A model generated the notes under the pieces. The model searched no databases, was not told the origin of the DNA, and was given only the letters and a program-made list of their open reading frames with translations. DNA of 64,000 nt from assembly GCF_012726295.1 (NCBI RefSeq), contig NZ_JABAOB010000001.1, positions 1,488,001 through 1,552,000 of the forward strand, written 5' to 3'. A program made the position numbers and the translations under genes. Positions 36,848 through 47,162 of the stretch are shown in pieces. The stretch's first letter is position 1. The number at the start of each line of letters is the position of its first letter. This DNA is from Chitinophaga sp. Ak27 (GTDB taxonomy: Bacteria; Bacteroidota; Bacteroidia; Chitinophagales; Chitinophagaceae).

Positions 36848-38077
36848 TCAGAATACAATATTTCCTTTATGCACGAGGGATTTAACGGGTGAAATCCTTG
36901 CCACTACTTCAGCAGAGCAGGTGGCTTCCATGAATACCAGGTTAGCATCATCACCCGTCTTAGGCCACTGCTGGTTCCCTTTATCATCCAGTGGAAGTAC
37001 ATACCTGGTGGCAAAGCCCAGTGCCCTGGAGAGCGCCCATTCGGAACTATAACCGTAAAGGCCTGCAATGAGTTTCGCTTTTTGAAGCATATGCCCCGGA
37101 CCAAAAGTACTCCAGTGATCCTGGATATTATCATTCCCCACCAGCACTTCCACTCCATGTTTCCTGAGCAGCGGAATAGGCATAATAGTGTTGCCGAAAG
37201 GCACCGAGGAAACAATACCCACACCGGCTTCTGCCAGGCGGGCGGCCATGCGCTCTGTTTCCAATGCGGAAAGATGCCCCAGTGCAAAAGCGTGGCTTAC
37301 AAAGCTTTTGCCACGAAGCACCGGGTTTTCATTTGCTTTGTTGATCAGGTATTCGATGGTTTTCACACCGGTTTCTCCCACTTCATGCAAATGAATATCA
37401 ATACCCTTATGATGATCGATAGCCAGTTGCGTAATCAGTTCCATTGGCTTTTCTATACTGCCATCAATGGAATAGGGATCAACGCCACCGATGAAATCAA
37501 TATTCATTTTCACTACTTCTTTCAGCAACGGCGCCGTCTTGGTATAAAACAGCCCATGCTGGGGAAACGCCACCAGTTCCGCACCGACCGTTTTTTCCTT
37601 ATTCTTCAGCGCTATTTCCAGGTGCTTCAAGGAGTCAAAACCGGAAGTGGGATCGATGTTGAAATGAGAGCGGATAAAGTGCGTACCGTTTGACTGCAGG
37701 AAGTCAACCAACTTTTCTGTTCGCTCTATAGAAGTTTTCAGCCATTCGGGAATCATTTTCTGCTCATAGGCAATCTGATCTTTCACGGTTTTTCTTTTGG
37801 CTGACACCGCCTGCCATGGCAGTCCGTAAAGCATCTTATCCAAATGGGCGTGCATATCCTTAAATGCAGGAAGCATCAGCCAACCTTTCGCATCTATGGC
37901 GTCCCTGCCACGATCGTTGGGGGAGATTGCTGTAATCTTACCGTCAGCCATCTCAACACAGAAAAGTGCAGTCTTTGTTTTTACCGCCTCATCGCCTTCG
38001 TATTCAAAACCCGTTTCCAACAATACATTCTTAAATATATAGCGACGCTCATTTGCTATTCTATCCATTTGATTCAT
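36848..38077 (-). CDS. CodA-like amidohydrolase, cytoplasmic form
   Basis: A 409-residue metal-dependent hydrolase of the cytosine deaminase-like amidohydrolase group. It has the first metal motif DMHAHLDK, then DIHLHEVGE, VSHAFALG and GNDNIQDHWSTFGPG, which correspond to the His, Glu/His and Asp ligands and substrate loop of CodA-like enzymes. The substrate cannot be told from sequence; cyclic amides or deaminated bases are typical. It has no signal peptide, unlike its paralogue at 38252-39592, which it resembles over the whole length. The two genes are divergent across 174 bp and may share a promoter region. Confidence 0.8.
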   Translation of the reverse strand: MNQMDRIANERRYIFKNVLLETGFEYEGDEAVKTKTALFCVEMADGKITAISPNDRGRDAIDAKGWLMLPAFKDMHAHLDKMLYGLPWQAVSAKRKTVKDQIAYEQKMIPEWLKTSIERTEKLVDFLQSNGTHFIRSHFNIDPTSGFDSLKHLEIALKNKEKTVGAELVAFPQHGLFYTKTAPLLKEVVKMNIDFIGGVDPYSIDGSIEKPMELITQLAIDHHKGIDIHLHEVGETGVKTIEYLINKANENPVLRGKSFVSHAFALGHLSALETERMAARLAEAGVGIVSSVPFGNTIMPIPLLRKHGVEVLVGNDNIQDHWSTFGPGHMLQKAKLIAGLYGYSSEWALSRALGFATRYVLPLDDKGNQQWPKTGDDANLVFMEATCSAEVVARISPVKSLVHKGNIVF

Positions 38078-38251
38078 TTTTATTCCCGGATTATGGTGGC
38101 AAAGTAAGTGGTAAATAGCTCCGGAACGTTGTATTATCTATCCGGATACTTGAAAGATTTATAACTACTCATGAATTATTGATAAATCTTTCAAGGGATA
38201 TCATGAATCCTTCACAGCTTAAACAATCATGAAAGTTAATTTTGTATAAAA

Positions 38252-39592
38252 ATGACTGGGACTATGAAGAAAACCGAAATATCCCGCAAGGAATTTATCA
38301 GAATGTCTGGGCTAGGACTGGCAGGCGTGGCTTTTGCGTCCGGCTTACTGGGCGCTGCCGAAGCCGTTGCCGGTGAAGCGACCCGCGGGAAAGGCTACCT
38401 GCTAAAGAATGTGCGACTGGAAACAGGATTTGTTTATGAAGAAGGGGAAGTAGTCCACACAACGACCGAATTATTCTGTGTTGAAATCAAAGACGGAAAG
38501 ATTAAAAGCATTTCTGCTAATAAACCAAGTGCCACCAGTGCTATCGACGCAAAGGGCTGGCTGATGCTCCCGGCTTTCAGGGATATGCATATTCACCTCG
38601 ACAAAACCTTCTACGGCGGTCCCTGGCAGGCTACCAGGAGAGGCCCGGGCGGGGTGAAAGGCATGATTGCCCTGGAACAGAAAATTCTGCCCGAGATGCT
38701 GAAGACCTCTACTCAGCGGGCGGAAAAGCTGGTGGAACTGTTGCAGTCTAAAGGGACCAACTTTGCCAGGAGCCATGTCAATATTGAACCTACTTCAAAA
38801 CTCCAATCGCTCCATAACCTACTGAAGGCCCTGGAAAACAAAAAACATTCCTTTGACGCCGAACTGGTAGCATTCCCCCAGCACGGCGTATTCTATACCG
38901 ACTCCGTCCCCTATCTCCAGGAAGCAGCAAAGATGGACATCGATTTCATCGGCGGCCTTGACCCCTACACCATTGATGGCGCTATTGAAAAAACGATAGA
39001 TTTCACCGTACAACTGGCGCTGGACAATAAAAAAGGGATCGATATCCATCTGCATGAATCAGGAGAATCCGGATTAAAAACTGTAGAATACCTGATTAAG
39101 AAAGTAAACGAAAATCCCTCCCTTCAGCATAAAACATTCCTTAGCCACTGCTTTGTACTGGCTAAGCTCGACAAAGTGAAGCAGGAGGAAATTGCGGAGC
39201 AACTGGGCGCCGCAGGGATTGGGATCATTTCTACCATTCCATTCGGCGGGCTTATTATGCCTATACCTGCACTCTACAAGCACAACGTAACTGTGATGAC
39301 CGGAAACGACAGCATCATTGATCATTGGAGCACGTTTGGGTCAGGAAGCGTACTGGAAAAGGCCCATACCATGGCCCAGTTATATGGTTACTCCTCCGAG
39401 TTCCTGTTATCGAGGAGTCTTAAACTGGCTACGGGAAACGTACTCCCGCTTGATGATAAAGGCGTGCAGCAATGGCCCAAAGCCGGCGATACTGCGGATG
39501 TGGTACTGGTAGATGCCAGCTGTTCTGCAGAAGCAGTAGCAAGAATATCTGCTGTAAAATCGCTGATTAATAAAGGACAAATCGTATACTAG
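38252..39592 (+). CDS. CodA-like amidohydrolase with Tat signal
   Basis: A 446-residue paralogue of the neighbouring amidohydrolase with an added N-terminal signal: SRKEFIRMSG (11-20) is a Tat-type motif followed by a hydrophobic stretch and AVAGE. Mature landmarks are HIHLDK (113-118), DIHLHESGE, LSHCFVLA and GNDSIIDHWSTFGSG, as in the cytosine-deaminase-like group. Tat export fits an enzyme that receives its metal in the cytoplasm and works in the periplasm. A strong terminator follows at 39620-39648. A second possible start is the ATG at 38264; both keep the Tat motif. Substrate unknown. Confidence 0.82.
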   Translation: MTGTMKKTEISRKEFIRMSGLGLAGVAFASGLLGAAEAVAGEATRGKGYLLKNVRLETGFVYEEGEVVHTTTELFCVEIKDGKIKSISANKPSATSAIDAKGWLMLPAFRDMHIHLDKTFYGGPWQATRRGPGGVKGMIALEQKILPEMLKTSTQRAEKLVELLQSKGTNFARSHVNIEPTSKLQSLHNLLKALENKKHSFDAELVAFPQHGVFYTDSVPYLQEAAKMDIDFIGGLDPYTIDGAIEKTIDFTVQLALDNKKGIDIHLHESGESGLKTVEYLIKKVNENPSLQHKTFLSHCFVLAKLDKVKQEEIAEQLGAAGIGIISTIPFGGLIMPIPALYKHNVTVMTGNDSIIDHWSTFGSGSVLEKAHTMAQLYGYSSEFLLSRSLKLATGNVLPLDDKGVQQWPKAGDTADVVLVDASCSAEAVARISAVKSLINKGQIVY

Positions 39593-39619
39593 TTACACTG
39601 TGTTGAGGCTGCGTGGAAG

Positions 39620-39648
39620 GGCGGGAGTAATTTCCCGCCTTTATTTTT
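39620..39648 (+). terminator. Terminator of the exported amidohydrolase gene
   Basis: A 7-bp GC-rich stem GGCGGGA / TCCCGCC (39620-39626 and 39633-39639) with a 6-base loop is followed by TTTATTTTT. It lies 28 bp after the stop codon, just before the convergent GLPGLI gene. Confidence 0.8.
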
Positions 39649-39649
39649 G

Positions 39650-40438
39650 CTACAAATCCATAAAAAACTGGACCCACGCCGATGTTAAACCAAATTGCTT
39701 CAGCATGTCAGCAGTTTTAATATTGAAATCTTTGTTGTTGACCAATGTACTTTTCCCCGGCGCGGGAACCTTCCAGCTCCCTGGTTCAGTGCCCATATTG
39801 ACAACGCTTTGGGCGAATATGGTTATGTGCTGGTGCGGTATCGCCACTCCCAAAATCATTCCCGGCAAGCCGTTGAATGACTCCGGACCACCGCGGGTAG
39901 GGATTTCATCGGTATAGAAAGCAACGATATAGATAGAATCAAACAAGAGTGCATTCGCGCGGTGGCATTCATAACCGGCAATCTCCCGGGTTTCTTCCGT
40001 TAATTTCCATTTAAGTTTCTTTGCGCTATCTTTAATAAAATAGACATGCTCAAAAGCCTCTTTTTCTGTAAGTACCGCACCAGTTGAAAAATTGCTATAT
40101 ACTTTATTCTTGTAGGCCACTGGTATCTTGAAGGTTTCGGAATAGCTCATATCGGGGTTAGCGGGCTGATAAAGACTTTGCTCGCCGTTAAAATAAAGCT
40201 CGAAACTATCGGCCCAAAACTGGGGCGCCGTATTGCGGTAGTCCTTCATGAAGGTAATCAACTGATCATCCGTCACCGTCCGGGTTTCTCTAAGGAAAAT
40301 GGGCATAGCTGCGAATGTATTGACTCTCCGCTCAAACTTTATTTTCCCGCTGTTGATAAACATCGCCCGCTGTGCCGTAGCTGGCCGGAAGCAGTTCATC
40401 AGTGCCATAATCGCAAAAATGTGAATGCTCTTTCTCAC
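39650..40438 (-). CDS. GLPGLI-family exported protein
   Basis: A 262-residue protein with a signal peptide (about 1-22, ending ATAQ) and the family signature NGLPGMIL (189-196) in its C-terminal half. GLPGLI proteins are exported Bacteroidota proteins of unknown function, often next to TonB-receptor-like beta-barrels. Here its start overlaps the end of the 908-residue outer-membrane protein gene by 4 bp (ATGA type), so the two are translationally coupled. It is the last gene of the long minus-strand operon that begins around the NVEALA peptide. Confidence 0.9.
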   Translation of the reverse strand: MRKSIHIFAIMALMNCFRPATAQRAMFINSGKIKFERRVNTFAAMPIFLRETRTVTDDQLITFMKDYRNTAPQFWADSFELYFNGEQSLYQPANPDMSYSETFKIPVAYKNKVYSNFSTGAVLTEKEAFEHVYFIKDSAKKLKWKLTEETREIAGYECHRANALLFDSIYIVAFYTDEIPTRGGPESFNGLPGMILGVAIPHQHITIFAQSVVNMGTEPGSWKVPAPGKSTLVNNKDFNIKTADMLKQFGLTSAWVQFFMDL

Positions 40439-43161
40439 TGTTTAATACTATTAAATTTTGTAAAATTCCAGGTAGCACCGATCATAAAATAACGCCGGAT
40501 GGTAGTGTAAATGTTTTCTGAGAAAAATGTGTTGGTGGCCGTGCGGGCATAACCATTATTCTGGTTCAGGATATCATTACAGGAAATTTTTATCATTAGC
40601 TGGTCTTTACTCAAAAAGGAATGCCCTATCCACGCATTCCAGATGGTACGTTTAAAATTATCGTTGAAGGTTTGTGTTTTCTGCTGCCATTGGTAGTCAA
40701 CATCTGTATGAAACTGGAACTTCTTCAAAAAATAAATATCTACTGACGGGTTCAGCGCATAAAAGAAATAGTTGTTCTTCGAATCCGGTTGCAGGGAGGA
40801 AGTATTTCTTGTATACCCTCCGCTGCCCATCAGGTAAAAGCTGTATTGCCGGGGCCTTGATTTAAACAGCTCCGTTGTTAGCGTATACGTATTATAATTC
40901 AGTTGGTTAACCACACCATTGATGGGACTAAATGATTTTCCACCATTCAATCCCAGTCCTAACCCAGCCTGCAGATCAATCAGCCTGATCTTCTTCGAGT
41001 AATAGGTATTTATATGATAATTCCGGTTAGCATATCCATTCATGTTTACATACTGGTATGTATACGCACCCGCGGGATCTACAGTGATAGCCTGGGTAAT
41101 CGGGTCGTTCACCAACGTATAACCCGCTGTTATCCCATAATATACCTGCGCCGCTATTTTGGCGGCATTGAACCTGGCTGAGAAATCATTGGTAAAACTA
41201 TTCTTCAGATCTGTATTCATCAGCAAGGTGGTAAGCTGGCTATTGTCGAAATTAAACGGCAATAGCTGCGAGCGCCCGGGATTGTTATCGCTCCCGTTGT
41301 AGCTGAAGTTCAATGACTGATAATTGCTGAACTTATAGTCAAAATTCAAGTTGGGGTTTAGGTTTACAAATTGCTTGTTCACTTTTACGGCACTGTAAAC
41401 GCTTTCAGTATTCAGCTGCACAAATTTAACATTGTTCCCCACCTTTAGTATTATCTTTTTTGCGGCATAATTCAGTGTCAGGCCACCCTGATTTCCCCAG
41501 GAAGTGGTATTTATTTTACTACTAAAGGCGGTATCAATTACTTTGATGTCCTGGAGATTATAGGAACGCTTGTCATCGTGTGATGATTCATTATCCAGCT
41601 CATAGTTTACCATCATTGACCATCTCTTTGAGAGCGGCGCTGTATATATCACATTGAAGTGCAGGAGCCGCCAGTCGTCATTCATCTTCCTGCGCAAATG
41701 CAGCAATGACGTACTATCCACATGATCTTTATCGTTATAAAACGTGCTATTCGAAACACTTTCGCCATTCGTGGCATCATTTGAAAAGTTGTTATTCCAG
41801 TATATGGATATCGTGCGTCCTTTCTTTTTCAGCCGCTTTTCCCACGACAAATTGATATTATAGGTATTGAAGTCGTATTTATTGGCGCTGGACTTCTGGT
41901 TATCATAAATCAGGCTGGAATCGCCACGCCTGTTCTGTGAGGTACTATTATTCGAACTTTCGTTACGGTAGCGTGTTCCATCAGTATACACTGTAAAAGT
42001 GGCCGTGGAATCATACTTATAAATATACTTTGCATTCAGTTTATGGTCGGTACTATTATTTTCAAAGTGGCTATTGGTATTGCTTAAAATAACGCCGGAC
42101 GGAAGGTTATTTTGCGACGTAGTGGTTTCCGATCCTACTACATCCTGCAGGTAGAATTTATAATTACCATTGAAAGATGTCTTATCGGCGGCCCATTTGC
42201 TATCATAGTGAAATCCACCTGAGGTAATGGTGGGCAATCCTTTACCGGAATAATTACCGTTCCCTTCATCATCGGATCCTACCTTTCCTCTATCGGCCGA
42301 TCCCAGCCCGGCTCTTCCAATGTTGCCCGTGGTAGCATATGCCGACATCCGTCTTTTACCCTTAAAGAAGTTAATCATTGCCTGGGCGCTGTATCGTTCA
42401 TCGGTACCAACACCTGCATCTATTTTTCCGAATACCCCATGGTTTTTATCTTCTTTGACTTTCAGGTTGATGGTTTTGTCTTTCACCCCATCTTCTATAC
42501 CGGTAAAGGTGGCGGCGTCCGACTTTTTATCATATACCTGCACCTTGTCGATCATGTCGGCCCGCAGGTTGCGCGTGACCAGGGTGGGATCGTCACTAAA
42601 AAATTCTTCTCCATCTACCAGCACTTTTTTTACCTTTTGCCCCTGTGCCGTAATATTACCAAATTGATCTACCTGCAATCCCGGCAGCTGTCGTAGCAGT
42701 TCTTCCACGGAAGCATTGGGCTGCACTTTAAAACTGCCGGCATTATACTCGGTAGTATCGCCATTGATCCTGATGGTAGCCACCTGTGATTTCACGATAA
42801 CTTCCTTCAATAGTTTACTTTTCGGGATAAGATAAACATTGTTCAGCGCCATTGTTTTGCCGGCAGCGTCTTTCATATTCACCCGGTGAGAATAGCTGGC
42901 GTACTTAGGATAAGAAAAGTATAACACATAGCTGGCGGTATCAGCAAGCTGTTGAAAGCTGAACGCGCCTTCCTTTCCTGCCCTTGTGCTGGCGATGATA
43001 AATGAATCCTTGGCTTGCAACAGTACCACTACGGCATTTTCCAGCGGCGCTTGCAGGCTGCTGTCTGCCACGGTTCCCTTGATCGTACTATTTTGGGCGT
43101 TGGCTTTATAATGGAATAAAATAATCAGCAGAAATATCAGGCTCAGGGCATTTTTCATCAT
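40435..43161 (-). CDS. TonB-receptor-like outer-membrane beta-barrel protein
   Basis: A 908-residue outer-membrane protein. It has a signal peptide (about 1-22), a carboxypeptidase-regulatory-like beta domain (about 24-115), a plug-like region (IRINGDTTEYNAGSFKVQPNASVEELLRQL and KVLVDGEEFFSDDP), and a long C-terminal barrel (about 250-908) rich in Asn, Tyr and Ser. Such OMP_b-brl_3 proteins lack a clear TonB box and are common beside GLPGLI proteins. It may transport or secrete a small molecule or peptide; the operon suggests a link to the NVEALA peptide. The next gene (GLPGLI) overlaps its end by 4 bp, and the transglutaminase-like gene lies 59 bp upstream. Confidence 0.88.
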   Translation of the reverse strand: MMKNALSLIFLLIILFHYKANAQNSTIKGTVADSSLQAPLENAVVVLLQAKDSFIIASTRAGKEGAFSFQQLADTASYVLYFSYPKYASYSHRVNMKDAAGKTMALNNVYLIPKSKLLKEVIVKSQVATIRINGDTTEYNAGSFKVQPNASVEELLRQLPGLQVDQFGNITAQGQKVKKVLVDGEEFFSDDPTLVTRNLRADMIDKVQVYDKKSDAATFTGIEDGVKDKTINLKVKEDKNHGVFGKIDAGVGTDERYSAQAMINFFKGKRRMSAYATTGNIGRAGLGSADRGKVGSDDEGNGNYSGKGLPTITSGGFHYDSKWAADKTSFNGNYKFYLQDVVGSETTTSQNNLPSGVILSNTNSHFENNSTDHKLNAKYIYKYDSTATFTVYTDGTRYRNESSNNSTSQNRRGDSSLIYDNQKSSANKYDFNTYNINLSWEKRLKKKGRTISIYWNNNFSNDATNGESVSNSTFYNDKDHVDSTSLLHLRRKMNDDWRLLHFNVIYTAPLSKRWSMMVNYELDNESSHDDKRSYNLQDIKVIDTAFSSKINTTSWGNQGGLTLNYAAKKIILKVGNNVKFVQLNTESVYSAVKVNKQFVNLNPNLNFDYKFSNYQSLNFSYNGSDNNPGRSQLLPFNFDNSQLTTLLMNTDLKNSFTNDFSARFNAAKIAAQVYYGITAGYTLVNDPITQAITVDPAGAYTYQYVNMNGYANRNYHINTYYSKKIRLIDLQAGLGLGLNGGKSFSPINGVVNQLNYNTYTLTTELFKSRPRQYSFYLMGSGGYTRNTSSLQPDSKNNYFFYALNPSVDIYFLKKFQFHTDVDYQWQQKTQTFNDNFKRTIWNAWIGHSFLSKDQLMIKISCNDILNQNNGYARTATNTFFSENIYTTIRRYFMIGATWNFTKFNSIKQ

Positions 43162-43220
43162 TGAACGATGGAGTTTAAATGTAGGCTAAGCAACAAATGG
43201 TCTTTTTGACAACCTGTTTT

Positions 43221-44807
43221 TTAATAGTTATGAAATGCTTTCATCTCTTCATTATATACATAGGGTCGGCCGTAAGATTTATCATGTTGCTTTATTTCCG
43301 CATTGAGCACCCGATAAATAGCATTTGCCGGTACTCCGGAAAATACAATCATTTTTTTAATTTTCTGTTTTTTTAGTTTAACGGGATCATCTTTCAATGT
43401 TTGGATAATGCCCGTGGGTACCCAATCTTTCCGGGTATTATCCCAGTAAACTACCTGGCATTTCTTCTTGTACCGTGCCGGCGGTAATTTGGCAATGTCC
43501 AATACGAAGTCGGCCAATGAGTCTTTATTTTCCCGGAAATACTGGATATGGCCGCTCTCCGTCACCAGAAAAGGTGTCCCAACAGTGCGAGTGTTTTCCT
43601 CCTTTCCATCCAGCACCACGATGGGCGCATATAGTGCGGGGTTGGCAATATCTCTGAAGATAATGCTATCACCGTTCCTGGTTGTTTTTATTTGCAATGG
43701 CTTCCAGTATTTGCCATTGAGTACCCCCAGGAATATTTTATCATGTTCGCCTTCCGGCACTTTCATCGCATAGTCGATAGTCGATACATATTCCCTGGTA
43801 ATGTCATGATAACTTTGAAAATTCTGGCCTTCATTCAGGATGGTATGCCCATCTATACGATAGCTGTACCGGTAGGCTTTGGCCAGCCGCATATTTTGAA
43901 AGAGCAGGGAATCCCTTACAGGCTTATCATAAATGGCATTCATCGGTACAAACTTACCGGTGGTATCCAGTACCGCCAGCCAGGAATGCCCGCCAAAGTT
44001 GCCGTTGGCCCAGTAAAAGGTAAACTCTGTCGACATAGGAATACCGATAGCGCGGAGCCAGTAGCCTACGATCATATTTAAATCTTCACAACGGCCGCCT
44101 CTCGTTACACGCAGCTGGTCCATCGTAAATGTGCCGGGAAAATAGTTGATAGCGTCATGGATATACCCATAAAATTTTCCGAGGCTATCGTTCACCACAC
44201 CTGCAATTTTAATCCGGTCGGTGCTGCCACCTGCTTTCTTGAAAATCCATTCGCTGTGCTCCCAGCACCATTTCCGCCAGTGCTGCAAAGGTTCATTTTG
44301 TACCCGGTGGGGCAAAACCAATTCCCTGAACTCGTCGAAGGTGAGCGATTGCGCCCAGGGCAGTTGCCATGCTTTAAAAGCATAGTCAATATCCTCTATC
44401 AGCAGGCTGGCGCTGATGGTGCGGCTATCTGCCAGGAAAATAGGGTTCACAAATTTAATGGGGCCGCATTGCAGCGAATCTTCTATTCTTCTCTTGATTT
44501 TATTGACGCTATCGATCCCGATCGTATCACCTGTAAACAGCTCTCCTTTAAAAAGTCCGCAGTTGGTGATAGGTGAATACCGCATGGTACCTTTACCGGG
44601 CATGTTTTCCACCAGGAATATAGCCGCTGCCAGCTTCAGTGAATCACCGGGACTTTGTGAATAATGCGCGATCACTTTCTTTAGTTCCGCCGCATTGATA
44701 CCGGCATAATCCAGGGCGGGCTTCAATTTAACGGCCATCGTGTCTTCCCGGGTACCACAAGCGTAAAGAAAAACGGGTAACAGTATATAAAGGAGTTTCC
44801 TTTTCAT
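43221..44807 (-). CDS. Transglutaminase-like lipoprotein
   Basis: A 528-residue lipoprotein. I use the ATG at 44807 (MKRKLLYILLPVFLYAC) because it gives a proper lipobox with C17; the longer form from 44831 adds eight residues. The central domain is transglutaminase-like, with the catalytic triad visible as C240 in TRGGRCEDL, H274 in FGGHSWLAV and D281 in VLDTTGKF. Such domains in bacteria act as cysteine proteases or crosslinkers on peptides. Its C-terminal ~200 residues are beta-rich. In the operon with an exported NVEALA peptide, it might process or attach that peptide outside the inner membrane, which is inference. Confidence 0.85.
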   Translation of the reverse strand: MKRKLLYILLPVFLYACGTREDTMAVKLKPALDYAGINAAELKKVIAHYSQSPGDSLKLAAAIFLVENMPGKGTMRYSPITNCGLFKGELFTGDTIGIDSVNKIKRRIEDSLQCGPIKFVNPIFLADSRTISASLLIEDIDYAFKAWQLPWAQSLTFDEFRELVLPHRVQNEPLQHWRKWCWEHSEWIFKKAGGSTDRIKIAGVVNDSLGKFYGYIHDAINYFPGTFTMDQLRVTRGGRCEDLNMIVGYWLRAIGIPMSTEFTFYWANGNFGGHSWLAVLDTTGKFVPMNAIYDKPVRDSLLFQNMRLAKAYRYSYRIDGHTILNEGQNFQSYHDITREYVSTIDYAMKVPEGEHDKIFLGVLNGKYWKPLQIKTTRNGDSIIFRDIANPALYAPIVVLDGKEENTRTVGTPFLVTESGHIQYFRENKDSLADFVLDIAKLPPARYKKKCQVVYWDNTRKDWVPTGIIQTLKDDPVKLKKQKIKKMIVFSGVPANAIYRVLNAEIKQHDKSYGRPYVYNEEMKAFHNY

Positions 44808-44887
44808 GAGGTTGAATTTAAAAGACGACACCGCCGGCCGCTATTTCAGCAGCGATAAACGATCAAAACTTTCCACCAAACGGGTAA

Positions 44888-47155
44888 CTATCGGATCCGG
44901 AATTTAAACTGGCCGACGCCCAGGACTCCATCGCCAGTCACGCCTTCCGCTATCCCCATAAACTGGCGGGCTACGTCGGAACAAAAGAACTGGACAGTGG
45001 CTTCTCCATTTTTATCTGTGACTATCACGGGTTTCCACAACAAGGTATTCCTGGTATCAATGCCTGGGTTACTGTCTTTGTCATAATCCGGTTCGTAAAA
45101 TTCACGGCTCTGGTAGTAGCCTTTTACAATGGCCATTTTAGTTACTTTCAGCAATTCGGCTTCCGTATACTTGGGATAGTGATACACCACGTCTTTGTGA
45201 TTATCTTTCGTTAAGATTACCCGATGATGCGCCCTGACATCCGGAGAAAAAACATGATAAGTTTTCCCTTCCACTGGCTTTATATTTGTGCGACCATCAG
45301 GACAATTCAACCAACCGCATTCTCCAACATAATCGGTATTACCTTCATATTTGGCAATGCTATCCAGGTAACCGAGGTATTTATCCGTGTATACAGGACT
45401 CTTGCCGGAAATTGTGACTTCTTTCAATGTTTTTCCATACGGAATGTATGCAGTGTCTACCTGCACCTTTCCCGCCAGGGGAACAGTATCCGGTAATATA
45501 TAAGTAGCGGGATGAGCAGTGGTGGCTTTCCGGATGGCTTCAAACGGATCTTCTACACGTATACTGTATGTATTCTCCGAAAAGTACTTGATAAAAAAGC
45601 GTGGGCCAATCGCGAGGTTAGCCGGCGTCAGGTAAAACTTGCCGGCATTATCTACCGCAGCAAACTGGCTCGTGGTTTTATTATAATTATACAACATGAG
45701 GGATACCTGTCTTTTTTCCTTTCCGGCTTTTCTATCCGGAGTTATCCAGGCTTGTAACGTATCCGATAAACATGCTGTTAATGCCTTGTGCTCAGCCATA
45801 ACTTCTTTACTCCAGGTATAACTGCGCCACCCTTGTGTCAGCAGCAGCAGATCTAATGCCGCCTTGCGATCGGCATGAGTACTATCGAAATAATAGGCAG
45901 GATTATATATCTTTCCCCGTACTTGTGTTGATAGATAGTAATAGCTGAGGATATTACCAGTATTCTCCGCACTATGGAACAGGTTATCGTATACACATAA
46001 ACTAAATACGGCGGGTACCGGCGTGCCGTTGTCATCAGTTGTCTTAATTTTTAAAGCCACCTTCTCCTTCGGCGCATACTCATCCTTCACCTGGCTAAAG
46101 CTGATGTGAAACCGCTGCTCCGGATGCAGGTATACCAGCCGCTCTGCCATGGGACGCTGTTGTGCATCGAAAAGTGTCACCTCTCCAATACCCAGAGGTG
46201 CATTTTGAATAGGAATTTTTACTTCCAGACTGTCGCTTACTTCACCGGCAGCAATAGACTCAACAGCCCCCCTGATCTGCAACCGCAGGTAAAATTTCTG
46301 TTGCTGCTGCATATTATGCGCCATGACTTTAAACACCAGGCTATCTCCTTCATTCTTCAGTAAACGCATACACAAGCCACCTTCCAATGCCGCGGGCACC
46401 GGGTACAGGCTGTCTTTGTTATTATCGAGTTTCACGCGATACGTAGCGCCATTCTCGGGCACAAACGCGAAGCTGCCCATGCCTGCATGAACGCTGCTGA
46501 AATTCAGCACCGGCGTATCTCCTTTTAACAATGTTCCTTTCGCTTCCGCCGGCAGTCCGTCTTTATTAACTGCCTTAAAGGCTACGCGGTTCAACACACC
46601 GGCCAGTAAGTGGCCACCTTCCGGAAAAACCCGGAACTGAACGGCTTCAGATGGTAGTACCTTGTTTTGCAGTTGCCGGATTTTGCGGGCTCTGATCTCC
46701 TGTGGTTCGTTAAACACCCGGATCCGGGCAACAGCATAATAATAAGGCTGACCGGAAAAATAAGAATGTGCAGTAAATCCCTTCAGCAGGTATTCGCCGT
46801 TAGGCAAGGCTGCAGGCAGGTACACATGGCCATAGGATACCCCGTTCAGAACTGGGTACATTTCTTCCCACAACACACTGTCGGCTCCGACTTTCTGCAA
46901 CTGCAGGTAAAGTGTGTTATCGAGCGCCGATAACGTAAAATCGACCGCATTCAATACAAATGCATTGAACCAAAGATCTTCCCCGCTGATATAAATATCC
47001 TTGCTGGTCCGCAGGTAAAGAGAAGTCTGCATCACCTGCCTTACGGAATCGAGTTGACCCGCCAGCTTATCTATATCTCCCCTGTTCCCCTGGGAAAAGG
47101 ATGCATTGGAAACCACCAATAACGTAAGGGCCAGGCATACCAGGTATCTAATCAT
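44888..47155 (-). CDS. MG2 (alpha-2-macroglobulin-like) domain exported protein
   Basis: A 755-residue protein with a signal peptide (MIRYLVCLALTLLVV..ASFS). I start it at 47155, since the longer open frame from 47260 would overlap the upstream gene by about 100 bp and lacks a signal sequence. The N-terminal part contains RTSKDIYISGEDLWFNAFVLNA, typical of the MG2-domain proteins found beside TonB receptors and GLPGLI proteins in Bacteroidota; several repeated beta-sandwich domains follow. The end (GEATVQFFCSDVARQFMGIAEG) is also typical. Function is unknown, presumably surface or periplasmic binding. It begins 7 bp after the thioredoxin-like gene stops. Confidence 0.82.
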   Translation of the reverse strand: MIRYLVCLALTLLVVSNASFSQGNRGDIDKLAGQLDSVRQVMQTSLYLRTSKDIYISGEDLWFNAFVLNAVDFTLSALDNTLYLQLQKVGADSVLWEEMYPVLNGVSYGHVYLPAALPNGEYLLKGFTAHSYFSGQPYYYAVARIRVFNEPQEIRARKIRQLQNKVLPSEAVQFRVFPEGGHLLAGVLNRVAFKAVNKDGLPAEAKGTLLKGDTPVLNFSSVHAGMGSFAFVPENGATYRVKLDNNKDSLYPVPAALEGGLCMRLLKNEGDSLVFKVMAHNMQQQQKFYLRLQIRGAVESIAAGEVSDSLEVKIPIQNAPLGIGEVTLFDAQQRPMAERLVYLHPEQRFHISFSQVKDEYAPKEKVALKIKTTDDNGTPVPAVFSLCVYDNLFHSAENTGNILSYYYLSTQVRGKIYNPAYYFDSTHADRKAALDLLLLTQGWRSYTWSKEVMAEHKALTACLSDTLQAWITPDRKAGKEKRQVSLMLYNYNKTTSQFAAVDNAGKFYLTPANLAIGPRFFIKYFSENTYSIRVEDPFEAIRKATTAHPATYILPDTVPLAGKVQVDTAYIPYGKTLKEVTISGKSPVYTDKYLGYLDSIAKYEGNTDYVGECGWLNCPDGRTNIKPVEGKTYHVFSPDVRAHHRVILTKDNHKDVVYHYPKYTEAELLKVTKMAIVKGYYQSREFYEPDYDKDSNPGIDTRNTLLWKPVIVTDKNGEATVQFFCSDVARQFMGIAEGVTGDGVLGVGQFKFRIR

Positions 47156-47162
47156 AGGGTTA

